Source: Chitinophagaceae bacterium
GTDB taxonomy: Bacteria; Bacteroidota; Bacteroidia; Chitinophagales; Chitinophagaceae
Length of the DNA: 64,000 nt
Assembly (NCBI GenBank): GCA_947446645.1
Contig: CANFHA010000009.1
Location: 1 to 64,000 of the forward strand
Direction: 5' to 3'
The translations under genes and the position numbers were made by a program. Below are positions 39,782-48,670 of this stretch, piece after piece (the first letter of the stretch is position 1; every line of letters begins with the position of its first letter). The notes under the pieces were generated by a model. The model saw only the letters and a list, made by a program, of their open reading frames with translations. It was not told where the DNA came from and made no database searches.

Positions 39782-40591
39782 ATGAGCAAAGAGAATAAAA
39801 AAGAAATTTCAGCTTTAAGCAAAGTGCCTCCTGAGATAGGTGCGTTTCTTGACGCGAAAGTAAAACTCTACAATCAACCATCTTTTATCACAGGCGATCC
39901 AATTTGCGTGCCGCACGCCTTCTCCAAAAAGCAGGATATAGAAATATCCGGCCTCTTTGCTGCAGTGCTGGCCTGGGGCAACCGTACTACTATTATCAAC
40001 AATTCGCGGAAGCTTATGGAGTGGATGGATAACAGCCCGCATGACTTTCTGCTGCACCACCACGAAACAGACCTTAAACGTTTTCTCCGCTTTGCTCACC
40101 GCACTTTCAACGCTACCGACCTGCTTTATTTTATTTTCTTTCTGCGGCACCACTATAGCAGCAGCAGTACGCTGGAAGATGCTTTTGTGCCCGGTAGGCA
40201 TTACCGTGAGGAAACGGTGGAGCAGGCACTTATTCATTTTCACAATTATTTCTTTTCTATAGAGCACCCGCACCGTACACGCAAGCATATAGCTACCCCG
40301 GCCCGTAACTCAGCCTGCAAGCGCATGAATATGTACCTGAGGTGGATGGTACGCCATGATAATAACGGGGTCGACTTTGGGATCTGGAAAAAGATAAAGC
40401 CGAGGCAGCTGATATGCCCGCTGGATGTGCATGTGGCAAGAGTGGCAGAGCGACTGGGTATGCTGGACAATATAAAGTCGAACTGGAACAATGCGCTACA
40501 CCTGACAGCGCAGCTGAAATTGCTTAACCCAAGCGACCCGGCAATATATGATTACGCCCTGTTTTCCCTGGGCGCAGAAGAACGATTTTAG
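39782..40591 (+). CDS. DUF2400 / TIGR02757 family protein
   Basis: The 269-residue protein matches the DUF2400 family of Bacteroidota, distantly related to helix-hairpin-helix DNA glycosylases. Family landmarks are ISGLFAAVLAWGNRTTIINNSRKLMEWMD, TFNATDLLYFIFFLR, the conserved ACKRMNMYLRWMVRHDNNGVDFGIWKKI and the motif LICPLDVHVARVAERLG, where the Asp in PLDVH could be the glycosylase-type catalytic acid. Its function has not been settled; a DNA repair role is suggested by the fold. Confidence 0.88.
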   Translation: MSKENKKEISALSKVPPEIGAFLDAKVKLYNQPSFITGDPICVPHAFSKKQDIEISGLFAAVLAWGNRTTIINNSRKLMEWMDNSPHDFLLHHHETDLKRFLRFAHRTFNATDLLYFIFFLRHHYSSSSTLEDAFVPGRHYREETVEQALIHFHNYFFSIEHPHRTRKHIATPARNSACKRMNMYLRWMVRHDNNGVDFGIWKKIKPRQLICPLDVHVARVAERLGMLDNIKSNWNNALHLTAQLKLLNPSDPAIYDYALFSLGAEERF

Positions 40592-40625
40592 GTTTTTAGC
40601 TTAGTACCAGGACGTGCCAGCTGAA

Positions 40626-42413
40626 TTATGTTGTTGCAGGTGTATCTATATTATTGGTTTTGTCTACTACTTCCTTTATGATCTTGTCGAGGTCATGGGT
40701 GGCTATTTTCAGCTTCTCCAATATTTCAATATTCTTCTCGTGCTCGTGAGCCTCATAGTTAAAGAGTGATGCAAGGCCCAGGATACTGGCAACCGGTCCG
40801 CGCACCCTGTGCGACTGTATCCAGGCTATCTCCCGTAGCTTTTCATTCTGGCGCTGTATCTGCACGAACTGATTTTTCTGTTCCGATATATCGCGCGCTA
40901 TACAGATCACACCTACTATTTTGCCATCGTCATCAAAAATAGGGTTTGTGCTAATTTCCTTGTGCAGCAGGTCTCCTTCATAGTACTCCTCTACAAAAAC
41001 AATGAATGACTCACCCAGCAGCGCGCGCTCATAATCCTTCTTGCGGGTGTTGAAGAATGTCTCAGATCCCCACTCTCCTAGTACATAGTCTCCAGGCTTG
41101 GGCACAACACCTGCCAGCTCATATACCGAGTCTTCGTAGGCTTTATTACAAAAAACGATCTCCAGCTTGGTATTTATAGACCAGATCATGTCTTTCGTAT
41201 TATTAATCGTGGCCCTCAGGTTCTTTTCAGTATACCGGATGGTCTGCGTCAGTTCCCTTTCTTTTGATATGTCAAAGGTTACCCCATTTATAGTATCGGG
41301 CACATCGCCGCTTCCTATTTTCAGGTTTATCTGCGACTTAAAGGTTCTGATCTGCCCATCGGGATGTGAATACCGGAAAATGATCTCAGATGCGCCTTTA
41401 GTACTTGCCTCTCTCAATGAATCATAAACAGTTTGCAGATCATCGGGGTGAATAGCATTGTAAAAAAGGCTCTTGTCTTTGATCAGATCATCAGCAGAAT
41501 GACCAAAAATTTTCAGGTAAGCATTATTAGGGTATGCGTATAGCAACTCGAAATTATCTGCCCTCCTGGACCATATAGTATAGCCCATGGAGTAGAGCAA
41601 ACTATCCAGCTGTTCTTTCTGCGCTTTTAGCTGGCCGGTCAGCTCCTCATTTTGCTGTTCAGTAAGTACTTTCTTATCCACATCTATGGCAAAGCTTAAC
41701 AGGGCTTCAATTTTACCAAACTGGGTGATATGGGAGTATAAATGAACGTAAAAGGTTTCGCCATTCTTCTTCACATGTTTCCAATACCCCGCATCATAAA
41801 AATCCTTTTTTGTCAACCTCGAAGGATTATCCCCTTCAGGCTGAATGCCGGGATGTGCAAAGATGTCATTAATGGTCATTCGCCTGAACTCACTTTTGCT
41901 GTAGCCATATTTGTCTACGGCAGCGTTATTTACGATGAGGAATTTCTGAGTATCTAAATCTATGATCCACATAGGTATAGGCCCATTCTCAAAGTGCTTT
42001 TTGTACTCACGTACTGCATACTCAGACTTCTGTGCCTGCATTTTCCGCTCTATAGCGAACAAAATGGCTTTTTCAAGCTGTGCGCAGTCAAATTTTCCGT
42101 TTACCAGGTAGTCCTGCGCACCCTCACGCACCGCGGCCATAGCATCATCTTTATCGTCTTTGTCAGCCAATACGATTATGGGTATGTTCCTGAAATGCTT
42201 TTGCAGCGTGTGAAGAGCGGCGGAGATACTGGTAGATGGCGTGGAAAGATCTGCAAGAATTATGGAGATATTATCGACCGGAAAAGATACGGCTTCGTCA
42301 ACTGAATGGGCACGGTAAATGTTCTCCTTTGAGTAGTGAAGTTCTTTGAGGTGTTTGTGTAGCAAAGCGTTCTTTGTGCTATTGCCCTCAATCACCAATA
42401 TTCCCTTTTTCAT
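40626..42413 (-). CDS. REC-multi-PAS signalling protein with H-box domain but no ATPase
   Basis: The 595-residue protein has a receiver-like domain (about 1-125; Asp55 in IILADLST, a single Glu in place of the usual acidic pair, and LVNGK where YxxK is expected), three PAS/PAC domains (about 135-260, 275-395, 400-520; each with the PAS fold and GVTFDISKE or ARDISEQ ends) and a DHp-like end with WIQSHRVRGPVASILGL. It stops about 60 residues later with no N, G1 or G2 boxes. Such chains can receive phosphate or regulate other kinases. A good Shine-Dalgarno (GGAAGGAG) precedes the ATG. Confidence 0.85.
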   Translation of the reverse strand: MKKGILVIEGNSTKNALLHKHLKELHYSKENIYRAHSVDEAVSFPVDNISIILADLSTPSTSISAALHTLQKHFRNIPIIVLADKDDKDDAMAAVREGAQDYLVNGKFDCAQLEKAILFAIERKMQAQKSEYAVREYKKHFENGPIPMWIIDLDTQKFLIVNNAAVDKYGYSKSEFRRMTINDIFAHPGIQPEGDNPSRLTKKDFYDAGYWKHVKKNGETFYVHLYSHITQFGKIEALLSFAIDVDKKVLTEQQNEELTGQLKAQKEQLDSLLYSMGYTIWSRRADNFELLYAYPNNAYLKIFGHSADDLIKDKSLFYNAIHPDDLQTVYDSLREASTKGASEIIFRYSHPDGQIRTFKSQINLKIGSGDVPDTINGVTFDISKERELTQTIRYTEKNLRATINNTKDMIWSINTKLEIVFCNKAYEDSVYELAGVVPKPGDYVLGEWGSETFFNTRKKDYERALLGESFIVFVEEYYEGDLLHKEISTNPIFDDDGKIVGVICIARDISEQKNQFVQIQRQNEKLREIAWIQSHRVRGPVASILGLASLFNYEAHEHEKNIEILEKLKIATHDLDKIIKEVVDKTNNIDTPATT

Positions 42414-42794
42414 TTATTTTCTCCTTCCTATTTTATATCCGGCCTATATTAAATATTAAATTTAATAACAAGTACATTCTATTTATTAATCATAACCCTA
42501 CTGAAAACAAATCTAAATCTCTTTTGGGAATTAAATGCAAACGATTGGTTAACTAAGAATGTTATAACTATAAACTGAAAAAAAATCCATGCGAAGAGGG
42601 AAATACACATTGAAGATACTAATTTTTGCGCTCGTTTTACAGCGTTATAATCAACCTTAAAAAATTATTTTAAAGCTAATATCCCAACCAAAGATTTGGG
42701 GAGCACATTGCCGGCCATTGATATGGCTCAACGTGATTGGTTTAGCAAGCGCTAATATTCTTTATGTAGTCTAAAAAGACCATCTAAAATGCCC
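42414..42794. other. Intergenic region upstream of glyS
   Basis: AT-rich with no gene. The string ATTTTTGCGCTC occurs twice, at about 42622-42633 and 42797-42808, so two tandem promoters for glyS are possible. A small CCCAA/TTGGG hairpin is near 42685. Confidence 0.4.
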
Positions 42795-42802
42795 TATTTT
42801 TG
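42795..42802 (+). promoter_or_regulatory. Promoter -7 element (TATTTTTG) of glyS
   Basis: Exact TAnnTTTG match with the ATG only 8 bases behind the motif. Transcription would begin within about 4 bases of the start codon, giving a leaderless or nearly leaderless mRNA. Confidence 0.6.
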
Positions 42803-42810
42803 CGCTCATT

Positions 42811-44241
42811 ATGGCAAATGAAAATAAGCTGCAAAGTATAATAGCACACTGCAAAGAGTACGGTTTCATATTTCAATCGAGTGAAATTTATGACGGTCTG
42901 AGCTCCGTTTACGATTATGGCCAGCTGGGCGCAGAGCTTAAAAGGAATATACGCGACTACTGGTGGCGCAGCATGACCCAGATGCACGATAACATAGTGG
43001 GTATAGATGCGGCGATTTTTATGCACCCAACGGTATGGAAAGCCAGCGGACACGTAGATAATTTCAGCGACCCTATGATAGACAACAAGGATAGCCAGAA
43101 ACGCTACCGTGTAGACCATCTTATAGAAGCGTTTGTAGAAACACAGGATAAAGAGAAGGGTGACGCAATACTGGCGCAAATGGACCAGCTGCTTGCTGCC
43201 AACGATTTCACAGGTCTGAAAAAATTAATAGAAGACAACAAAATGTCCTGCTCAGTGAGCGGTACATGCAACTGGACCGATGTACGCCAGTTCAACCTGA
43301 TGTTCTCTACAGAGATAGGCTCTGTGGCAGAAGAAGCAAATGTGATATACCTGCGCCCGGAGACTGCACAAGGCATATTTGTGAACTTCCTGAACGTGCA
43401 GAAGTCGGGCCGTATGAAAATACCCTTCGGTATAGCACAAACCGGTAAGGCATTCCGTAACGAGATCGTAGCACGTGGGTTTATTTTCCGTATGCGCGAG
43501 TTTGAGCAAATGGAAATGCAGTTTTTTGTAAAGCCGGGCACTCAGAAAGAGTGGTATGAATACTGGAAAGAAACGCGCATGAAGTGGCATATGACACTAG
43601 GCATCTCCCCGGAGCGGTACCGCTTTCACGATCACGTGAAGCTGGCACACTATGCCGATATGGCTTGCGATATAGAATATGATTTCCCGATGGGCTTTAA
43701 AGAAGTGGAAGGGATACATAGCCGCACCGACTTTGACCTGAAGCAACACCAGGAACACAGCGGCAAAAAGCTTACCTACTTCGATACCGATATTAACCAG
43801 CATTATGTTCCTTACGTAATTGAGACATCGATAGGTCTGGACCGTGCCATACTGCTGATACTTAGCGAGGCATACAAAGAAGAAGACCTGAGCACGCCAG
43901 AGAAACAGGATAGCCGAGTGGTGCTGAGCCTGCCGCCAATGCTGGCGCCGGTGAAACTTGCTGTACTACCACTCACTAAAAAAGATGGCCTGCCAGAGAT
44001 AGCCCGTGAACTTATAGACCAGTGCAAGCCCTACTTCAAATGTTTCTACGAAGAAAAGGACAGCATAGGCAAGCGCTACCGCAGGCAGGATGCTATAGGC
44101 ACACCATTCTGCATCACCATAGACCACCAGACCAAGGAAGACCAGACGGTTACCATACGCCACCGCGACAGCATGACACAGGAGCGCATAGCACTGGCAA
44201 GCGTTAAAGACCTGGTGATGGATAAAATAAAGATGTTCTAA
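42811..44241 (+). CDS. glyS: Glycyl-tRNA synthetase (single-chain class II type)
   Basis: This cytoplasmic enzyme charges tRNA-Gly. The 476-residue chain is the homodimeric archaeal/eukaryote-like form, not the alpha-beta GlyQ/GlyS form: YGQLGAELKRNIRDYWW and HPTVWKASGHVDNFSDPM, motif 2 GKAFRNEIVARGFIFRMREFEQMEMQFF, motif 3 IETSIGLDRAIL and an anticodon-binding domain at the end (VKLAVLPLTKKDGLPEIAREL). It has its own close promoter and terminator. The gene could equally be named glyQS. Confidence 0.96.
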   Translation: MANENKLQSIIAHCKEYGFIFQSSEIYDGLSSVYDYGQLGAELKRNIRDYWWRSMTQMHDNIVGIDAAIFMHPTVWKASGHVDNFSDPMIDNKDSQKRYRVDHLIEAFVETQDKEKGDAILAQMDQLLAANDFTGLKKLIEDNKMSCSVSGTCNWTDVRQFNLMFSTEIGSVAEEANVIYLRPETAQGIFVNFLNVQKSGRMKIPFGIAQTGKAFRNEIVARGFIFRMREFEQMEMQFFVKPGTQKEWYEYWKETRMKWHMTLGISPERYRFHDHVKLAHYADMACDIEYDFPMGFKEVEGIHSRTDFDLKQHQEHSGKKLTYFDTDINQHYVPYVIETSIGLDRAILLILSEAYKEEDLSTPEKQDSRVVLSLPPMLAPVKLAVLPLTKKDGLPEIARELIDQCKPYFKCFYEEKDSIGKRYRRQDAIGTPFCITIDHQTKEDQTVTIRHRDSMTQERIALASVKDLVMDKIKMF

Positions 44242-44271
44242 AGAGAATTTAATAGCAATCGTTGCAGTCAG

Positions 44272-44301
44272 AATCGCCAACTTTCTTAAAAGTTGGCGAT
44301 T
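44272..44301 (+). terminator. Terminator of glyS
   Basis: AATCGCCAACTTT pairs perfectly with AAAGTTGGCGATT (13 bp, 4-base loop), followed by TTGTTTT. Confidence 0.9.
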
Positions 44302-44352
44302 TTGTTTTACCTCCATTTACACTCAGACACGTTGGCTTACCACATTTTGTAA

Positions 44353-44384
44353 TGTGTATAAAATTTGCTATTATTGTGTATAAA
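44353..44384 (+). promoter_or_regulatory. Direct repeat TGTGTATAAA x2 at the vapBC promoter
   Basis: Two identical 10-mers at 44353-44362 and 44375-44384 have a 22-bp centre spacing, two helical turns, and flank the promoter-like ATTTGC. This is a good operator for autoregulation by the VapB/VapC complex. Confidence 0.5.
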
Positions 44385-44393
44385 GTAATACCA

Positions 44394-44585
44394 ATGAGAA
44401 CAAATATCGTGTTGAATGAACAGCTGGTGGAAGAAGCTATGAAGCTGAGCCATGCACATACCAAGAAAGAAGTTGTTGACCTTGCCCTTCAAAATTTTGT
44501 CGCGTCACTTAAGCGCAGGGACATGAAAACCCTGTTTGGTAAAGTGAAATGGGAAGGCGACCTGAAGAAAATGCGCGGAATATGA
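44394..44585 (+). CDS. vapB: VapB-type antitoxin
   Basis: A 63-residue antitoxin with a ribbon-helix-helix-like start (MRTNIVLNEQLVEEAMKLSHAHTKKEVVDLALQNFV), which binds DNA and represses the operon. Its C-terminal tail (RRDMKTLFGKVKWEGDLKKMRGI) should wrap around the toxin's active site. The start at 44394 gives the standard family N-terminus. The stop overlaps the toxin start (ATGA), the usual layout of vapBC operons. An operator candidate is just upstream. Confidence 0.9.
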   Translation: MRTNIVLNEQLVEEAMKLSHAHTKKEVVDLALQNFVASLKRRDMKTLFGKVKWEGDLKKMRGI

Positions 44586-44986
44586 ACAAGGTGCTGGTAG
44601 ATACTTCTGTGTGGATCGACGCTTTGAATGGACGGCATACCCCGCAAACAAAACTACTTGAACAACTTATCGACGAAGACGCACCTATTGTTTTGTGCCC
44701 GGTCGTTATACAGGAGATATTGCAGGGTATCAAAGACGATAAGGACTTTAGCCTGGTAAAAGATAGATTATCAGGATTTGAATTGCTTATTATCGACCCA
44801 CTTGAGGCAGCTTATTGCGCCGCCTCTTTATACAGGAAAGTACGAAAACACGGGATAACAATTCGTAAAAGCAACGACTGTCTTATTGCCCACTATTCTA
44901 TTTTTTGCAACACCAGGCTACTGCATAACGACGAAGACTTTAATAAGATCGCGGAATATACAACCCTTAAAATTTTGAATGGATAA
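44582..44986 (+). CDS. vapC: VapC-type PIN-domain toxin
   Basis: A 134-residue PIN-domain ribonuclease, which in this family cuts tRNA or rRNA when not bound by VapB. The acidic metal-binding residues are visible: Asp7 in VDTSVWIDAL, Glu45 in VIQEIL, Asp99 in KSNDCLIA and the acidic cluster NDEDF at 116-120. All are intact, so the toxin should be active. ATG overlaps the vapB stop by four bases. Confidence 0.92.
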   Translation: MNKVLVDTSVWIDALNGRHTPQTKLLEQLIDEDAPIVLCPVVIQEILQGIKDDKDFSLVKDRLSGFELLIIDPLEAAYCAASLYRKVRKHGITIRKSNDCLIAHYSIFCNTRLLHNDEDFNKIAEYTTLKILNG

Positions 44987-45050
44987 TTTCATTTTCTAAT
45001 AGCTGTGTCCTTTTTATAGTATTGTATATTACCTAAGCGGACGATTCGTC

Positions 45051-45353
45051 ATGACCATTGAACAAACAATATCCTGGATTTTTTTAGCAACAGCTATGGC
45101 CACACAAAAGGGACCAACAGATTTTCAGGGTATTTCTTCAATTGCTGACGGTATCAACCATGCAGTACCTACACACAAGGAAATGCAATCCTCTATCTCT
45201 TGGTTGATTCAAAAGGGTGTTGTGCAAAGAAGTGGCAACAAATATCTGCTAACTCAATTAGGCCGAGACGAATATGAATCAATTTCAAGCGGATCAACCA
45301 ATTTATTTGACGTTTGGAAAAAATTGGAACTGAAAATTAATGGTCTTACTTAG
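45051..45353 (+). CDS. Small hypothetical protein, winged-helix-like
   Basis: A 100-residue protein with two helices, a helix-turn-helix-like stretch (HKEMQSSISWLIQKGVVQRSGNKYLLTQLGRDEYESI) and no signal peptide. The pattern of helix, helix, then a beta wing (VVQRSGNKYLLT) resembles PadR/MarR-type winged helices but is too short to assign. It lies behind vapBC, where accessory genes are often inserted. Its codon use is more AT-rich than flanking genes, so it may be acquired. Confidence 0.5.
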   Translation: MTIEQTISWIFLATAMATQKGPTDFQGISSIADGINHAVPTHKEMQSSISWLIQKGVVQRSGNKYLLTQLGRDEYESISSGSTNLFDVWKKLELKINGLT

Positions 45354-45481
45354 TGCCTTTCGATTTTATACTTCCGAAGGTGTGGTAGCCGCCGCAACCC
45401 TCATAGTTTTATCTTAACGGCGTCCACTATATAATTTCCCAGAAAATTTATGTAGCTTGAGAATTAAACCGGGGTCGATAT

Positions 45482-47710
45482 ATGAGGCGTATACTCAGCG
45501 GGTTATATTATTTTTTACCGGTTCAGCTGCTGCTATTGCACTTTCGCAAGTACCAGTTACTGCTTATTTTCTGGCTTATTCTTTTCCTTACCATCACCGG
45601 TAATTTTGCGTCTCACTTCGGTGCCTCATCATTGTTCCTTGCTCCGGAGTACCTGGGAAGTATCAGCTTTTTGAGTATGATGCTGCTGGGCGGTGCTATG
45701 TGTGTCTTCATTATGATGTGGCATATCACCACCTTCATTGTGCACAGCAAGCGCATGCCGCACATGGGTGCCATACGGCACGCATTTGTCATCTACTGCT
45801 TCAATAATGGGGTCATTCCTATAGCCTTTCTTTGCTTCTACTCAGTTGTCACCATACGCTCGCAGTGGATGGATGAAAACGCCCCCATCAGCAAGATCAT
45901 TCTTTTGCAGCTGGGGTTCTATTTAGGCCTTGCACTTGTTGCGCTCGTCTCGTTCATGTATTTTTTCAGGGTCAGCCGCGACTTCTTTAAGACCCTGCTC
46001 ACCACCATTACCAACCCCTCGCGCATACGCGGCATCATTCCCTACGACTCACTGGATTATGAGCTGGATATACTCCCCGCGCGAACGTTCATTACCGGCC
46101 AGCTGAAGGTAGAGAAGAGCGAAGACCTGGAGGCCTACCACCCACGTATTATGAAGACGGTGCTGCGCCGCCACCACCGCAATGTGATATTTGCTACCAT
46201 CATTGCATACGTCATGCTGCTGCTACTGGGTATATTCATGGACCGCCCATTTATGCGTGTGCCTGCAGGCGCGGGTTTCCTGCTGCTATTCTCCATTATC
46301 ATGGGTGTGGTGGGTGCGTTCAAGTATTTTCTTAAAAGCTGGGAGGCCATTGGCTGGATCATTTTTATTGTGCTCCTCTCGCTGATGGTGAAGATCCGCA
46401 TGTTTGACCTGCGCAGCATAGCATATGGGCTTAACTACCATACCGCTACTGAGCAGCAGCCCATTTATGATTATGAGCACCTGCGCTCTTTTTTCACCAA
46501 AAAGCGCTACGATGACGATAAAAAAACTGAAGAGGGCCGCCTGGACAAATGGCGGGCAAAAGCTACTACAGACACCAGCAAGCCCCCACTCGTAATAGTG
46601 TCAGTAAGTGGTGGCGGTACACGCTCAGCTTATTGGACTTTCCGCACGCTGCAGTATATAGACAGTGTTACCCATGGGAGGCTGTTCAGGAGCACAGTAC
46701 TCATCACCGGCGCATCCGGCGGTATGATAGGGGCTACCTACTGGCGCAGCATACACGATGCCAGCCAGCAGGGTCTTTTAAAAGATCCCTATTCCCGCAG
46801 ATACCAGGAAAATGTAGGTAAAGACCTCCTTAACCCCATTATTTTTTCGTTCGCCAGCGTCGATCTTATATCTCCCTTCAACCGGGTAAATATTGCCGGC
46901 TACTCCTACACCCGCGACCGTGGCTATGCCATGGAGCAGGAACTGATAAGGAACACGCGTGGCCTGCTGGATAAAAACCTGGGCTATTTTGCCCCCCGTG
47001 AGGCAAGTGGCGCTATACCCCTGCTGGTGATAAACGGCACTGTAGTGAACGATGGTCGCCGCATTATGATGTCAGGCCTGCCGCTGGGCTATCTGACACA
47101 GCCTGAGTACTCGCTTAACAGCCCTTGCCCACCTATAGATGCCATCGACTTCGGTGCTTTCTTCCCGCGGCAGGATGCCTATAATCTGCGTATCACATCT
47201 GCACTGCGCATGAATGCCACCTTCCCTTATGTGCTGCCGGTAGTAAAGCTGCCCAGCCGCCCCAATATGAATATTATGGATGCGGGCCTGCGCGACAATT
47301 TTGGTGCAGAGGTGGGCACCCGCTATCTGTACGTATTGCGCCACTGGATAGAGGAAAACACAAGCGGTGCCATATACCTGGATATCAGGGATACCCGCGA
47401 GAACGAAGTTACCCAGATGGTAGATCAGTCATCTTCCCTTGGTAAAATGATGGCAGACCCTGCATTTGTGATCCAGAATAAATGGGAAGCTTTCCAGTCA
47501 TATGGCCAGGGCATGTTCAAAGATATAGCACCTTATTTCCTGGGTGGTAAAATGCGTATAGTTACGCTCCAGTATGTACCTAAGAAAGCAAACAAGATAG
47601 CCGCCCTCAACTTCCACCTGACTAAGGAGGAAAAGGAAGACATATACCAGTCTATTTATGACAAGGGCAATAATGCAGCAATTGATACGCTGGTGCAGTT
47701 GCTACGTTAA
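45482..47710 (+). CDS. Membrane-anchored patatin-like phospholipase
   Basis: The 742-residue protein has about seven hydrophobic helices in the first 310 residues (for example LLIFWLILFLTITGNF and VIFATIIAYVMLLLLGIF) and a patatin hydrolase domain after residue 370. The oxyanion loop is SVSGGGTRSAYWTFR, the nucleophile is Ser412 in TGASGGMIGA, and the partner aspartate is Asp600 in NIMDAGLRDNFGA, where DG[GA] is usual. Both catalytic residues of the Ser-Asp dyad are present, so it is likely an active lipid hydrolase with its catalytic part on one side of the membrane. Confidence 0.85.
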   Translation: MRRILSGLYYFLPVQLLLLHFRKYQLLLIFWLILFLTITGNFASHFGASSLFLAPEYLGSISFLSMMLLGGAMCVFIMMWHITTFIVHSKRMPHMGAIRHAFVIYCFNNGVIPIAFLCFYSVVTIRSQWMDENAPISKIILLQLGFYLGLALVALVSFMYFFRVSRDFFKTLLTTITNPSRIRGIIPYDSLDYELDILPARTFITGQLKVEKSEDLEAYHPRIMKTVLRRHHRNVIFATIIAYVMLLLLGIFMDRPFMRVPAGAGFLLLFSIIMGVVGAFKYFLKSWEAIGWIIFIVLLSLMVKIRMFDLRSIAYGLNYHTATEQQPIYDYEHLRSFFTKKRYDDDKKTEEGRLDKWRAKATTDTSKPPLVIVSVSGGGTRSAYWTFRTLQYIDSVTHGRLFRSTVLITGASGGMIGATYWRSIHDASQQGLLKDPYSRRYQENVGKDLLNPIIFSFASVDLISPFNRVNIAGYSYTRDRGYAMEQELIRNTRGLLDKNLGYFAPREASGAIPLLVINGTVVNDGRRIMMSGLPLGYLTQPEYSLNSPCPPIDAIDFGAFFPRQDAYNLRITSALRMNATFPYVLPVVKLPSRPNMNIMDAGLRDNFGAEVGTRYLYVLRHWIEENTSGAIYLDIRDTRENEVTQMVDQSSSLGKMMADPAFVIQNKWEAFQSYGQGMFKDIAPYFLGGKMRIVTLQYVPKKANKIAALNFHLTKEEKEDIYQSIYDKGNNAAIDTLVQLLR

Positions 47711-48642
47711 ACCTGCTTACTCAATTCTTCCCAATCCTGTGTTTCAGGCAGCCAGTGTTTTTTCAATATATGGGCATGCACACCCCTGTTCTGGAAAAAG
47801 TTTAGCTTTTCCTGCATGAGCACATGTATCTGCACCAGTGCGCTGTAGCGGACAAGGTCGTCCCATCTGCTATTCTTAAAGTGCTCAAAGAACGAGGCCA
47901 GCAGATGCCGGGCCTCCTTCAGTTTCCAGTAATGAAAAATATACGGTGCAGCTGCCCGCACTACCCCGGCCTGCTGAAAGTAAACGGAAAAGGCAAACTG
48001 CTCTACCACATGCTTTGGGAAGCGTGGATATTCGGTGTCGGTGAAAGTGAGCACCTCATCCAGCAGGTAATTGTATTTGGTATTAAAGCCCAGCACGCCG
48101 GCATTCCACATGGGCAGGTCATGAATGGCACGGCCGTTTATTTTATGTGGCACATTTTTTCGCAGGTGCCTATCCAGTTTCTCAAAAATTATATTGCTAC
48201 GGTCGCTCACCACCCCCTCTCTCACATGCATATATAGCTGACCTGCGCCTATGTTTTTGAGTAGCTGTTCTATATGGTGCGTAAATACGATATCGGTATC
48301 CAGGTAGAGCACATTTCCCTGCCGGGTTTTTACGAAGTCTTTAAGCACCTCTATTTTTACCCGGTGCACGAAGTTTATCTGACCCCGCCACTGGGCTATT
48401 GTGGCCGGGTCTATCTGCCTGTAGTGCAGCGGCAGCCAGCAGTCCTTCAGCGCTTTGAACCATTCCGGTTTGTCTGTATATATCCATATCTCGACATTTG
48501 CCAGGTCGGCAGGGGAATATAACCGGCTCAGTGAGAGCAGCGCATAAGTGCATTCATGAAATATCCCCTCGGTGCCATAACACTGGAAAACCAAATATCC
48601 GCTAACCCTCTGACGTGGGCTATCTGTTGTTATGTCGCTCAT
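47707..48642 (-). CDS. GT-A fold glycosyltransferase
   Basis: The 311-residue protein has a GT-A nucleotide-sugar fold: KIEVLKDFVKTRQGNVLYLDTDIVFT holds the DxD metal-binding motif (LDTDIV), followed by GAGQLYMHV, and NAGVLGFN. This pattern is near the GT8/GT-A small transferase group. Acceptor and sugar are unknown; surface glycan assembly is likely. It overlaps the patatin gene end-to-end by four bases and has a TAnnTTTG promoter at 48663-48670. Confidence 0.85.
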   Translation of the reverse strand: MSDITTDSPRQRVSGYLVFQCYGTEGIFHECTYALLSLSRLYSPADLANVEIWIYTDKPEWFKALKDCWLPLHYRQIDPATIAQWRGQINFVHRVKIEVLKDFVKTRQGNVLYLDTDIVFTHHIEQLLKNIGAGQLYMHVREGVVSDRSNIIFEKLDRHLRKNVPHKINGRAIHDLPMWNAGVLGFNTKYNYLLDEVLTFTDTEYPRFPKHVVEQFAFSVYFQQAGVVRAAAPYIFHYWKLKEARHLLASFFEHFKNSRWDDLVRYSALVQIHVLMQEKLNFFQNRGVHAHILKKHWLPETQDWEELSKQV

Positions 48643-48662
48643 GCTGATAATAGACTGCCACT

Positions 48663-48670
48663 CAAAGATA
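48663..48670 (-). promoter_or_regulatory. Promoter -7 element (TATCTTTG), minus strand
   Basis: Exact TAnnTTTG match 21 bases before the glycosyltransferase start. Confidence 0.6.
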
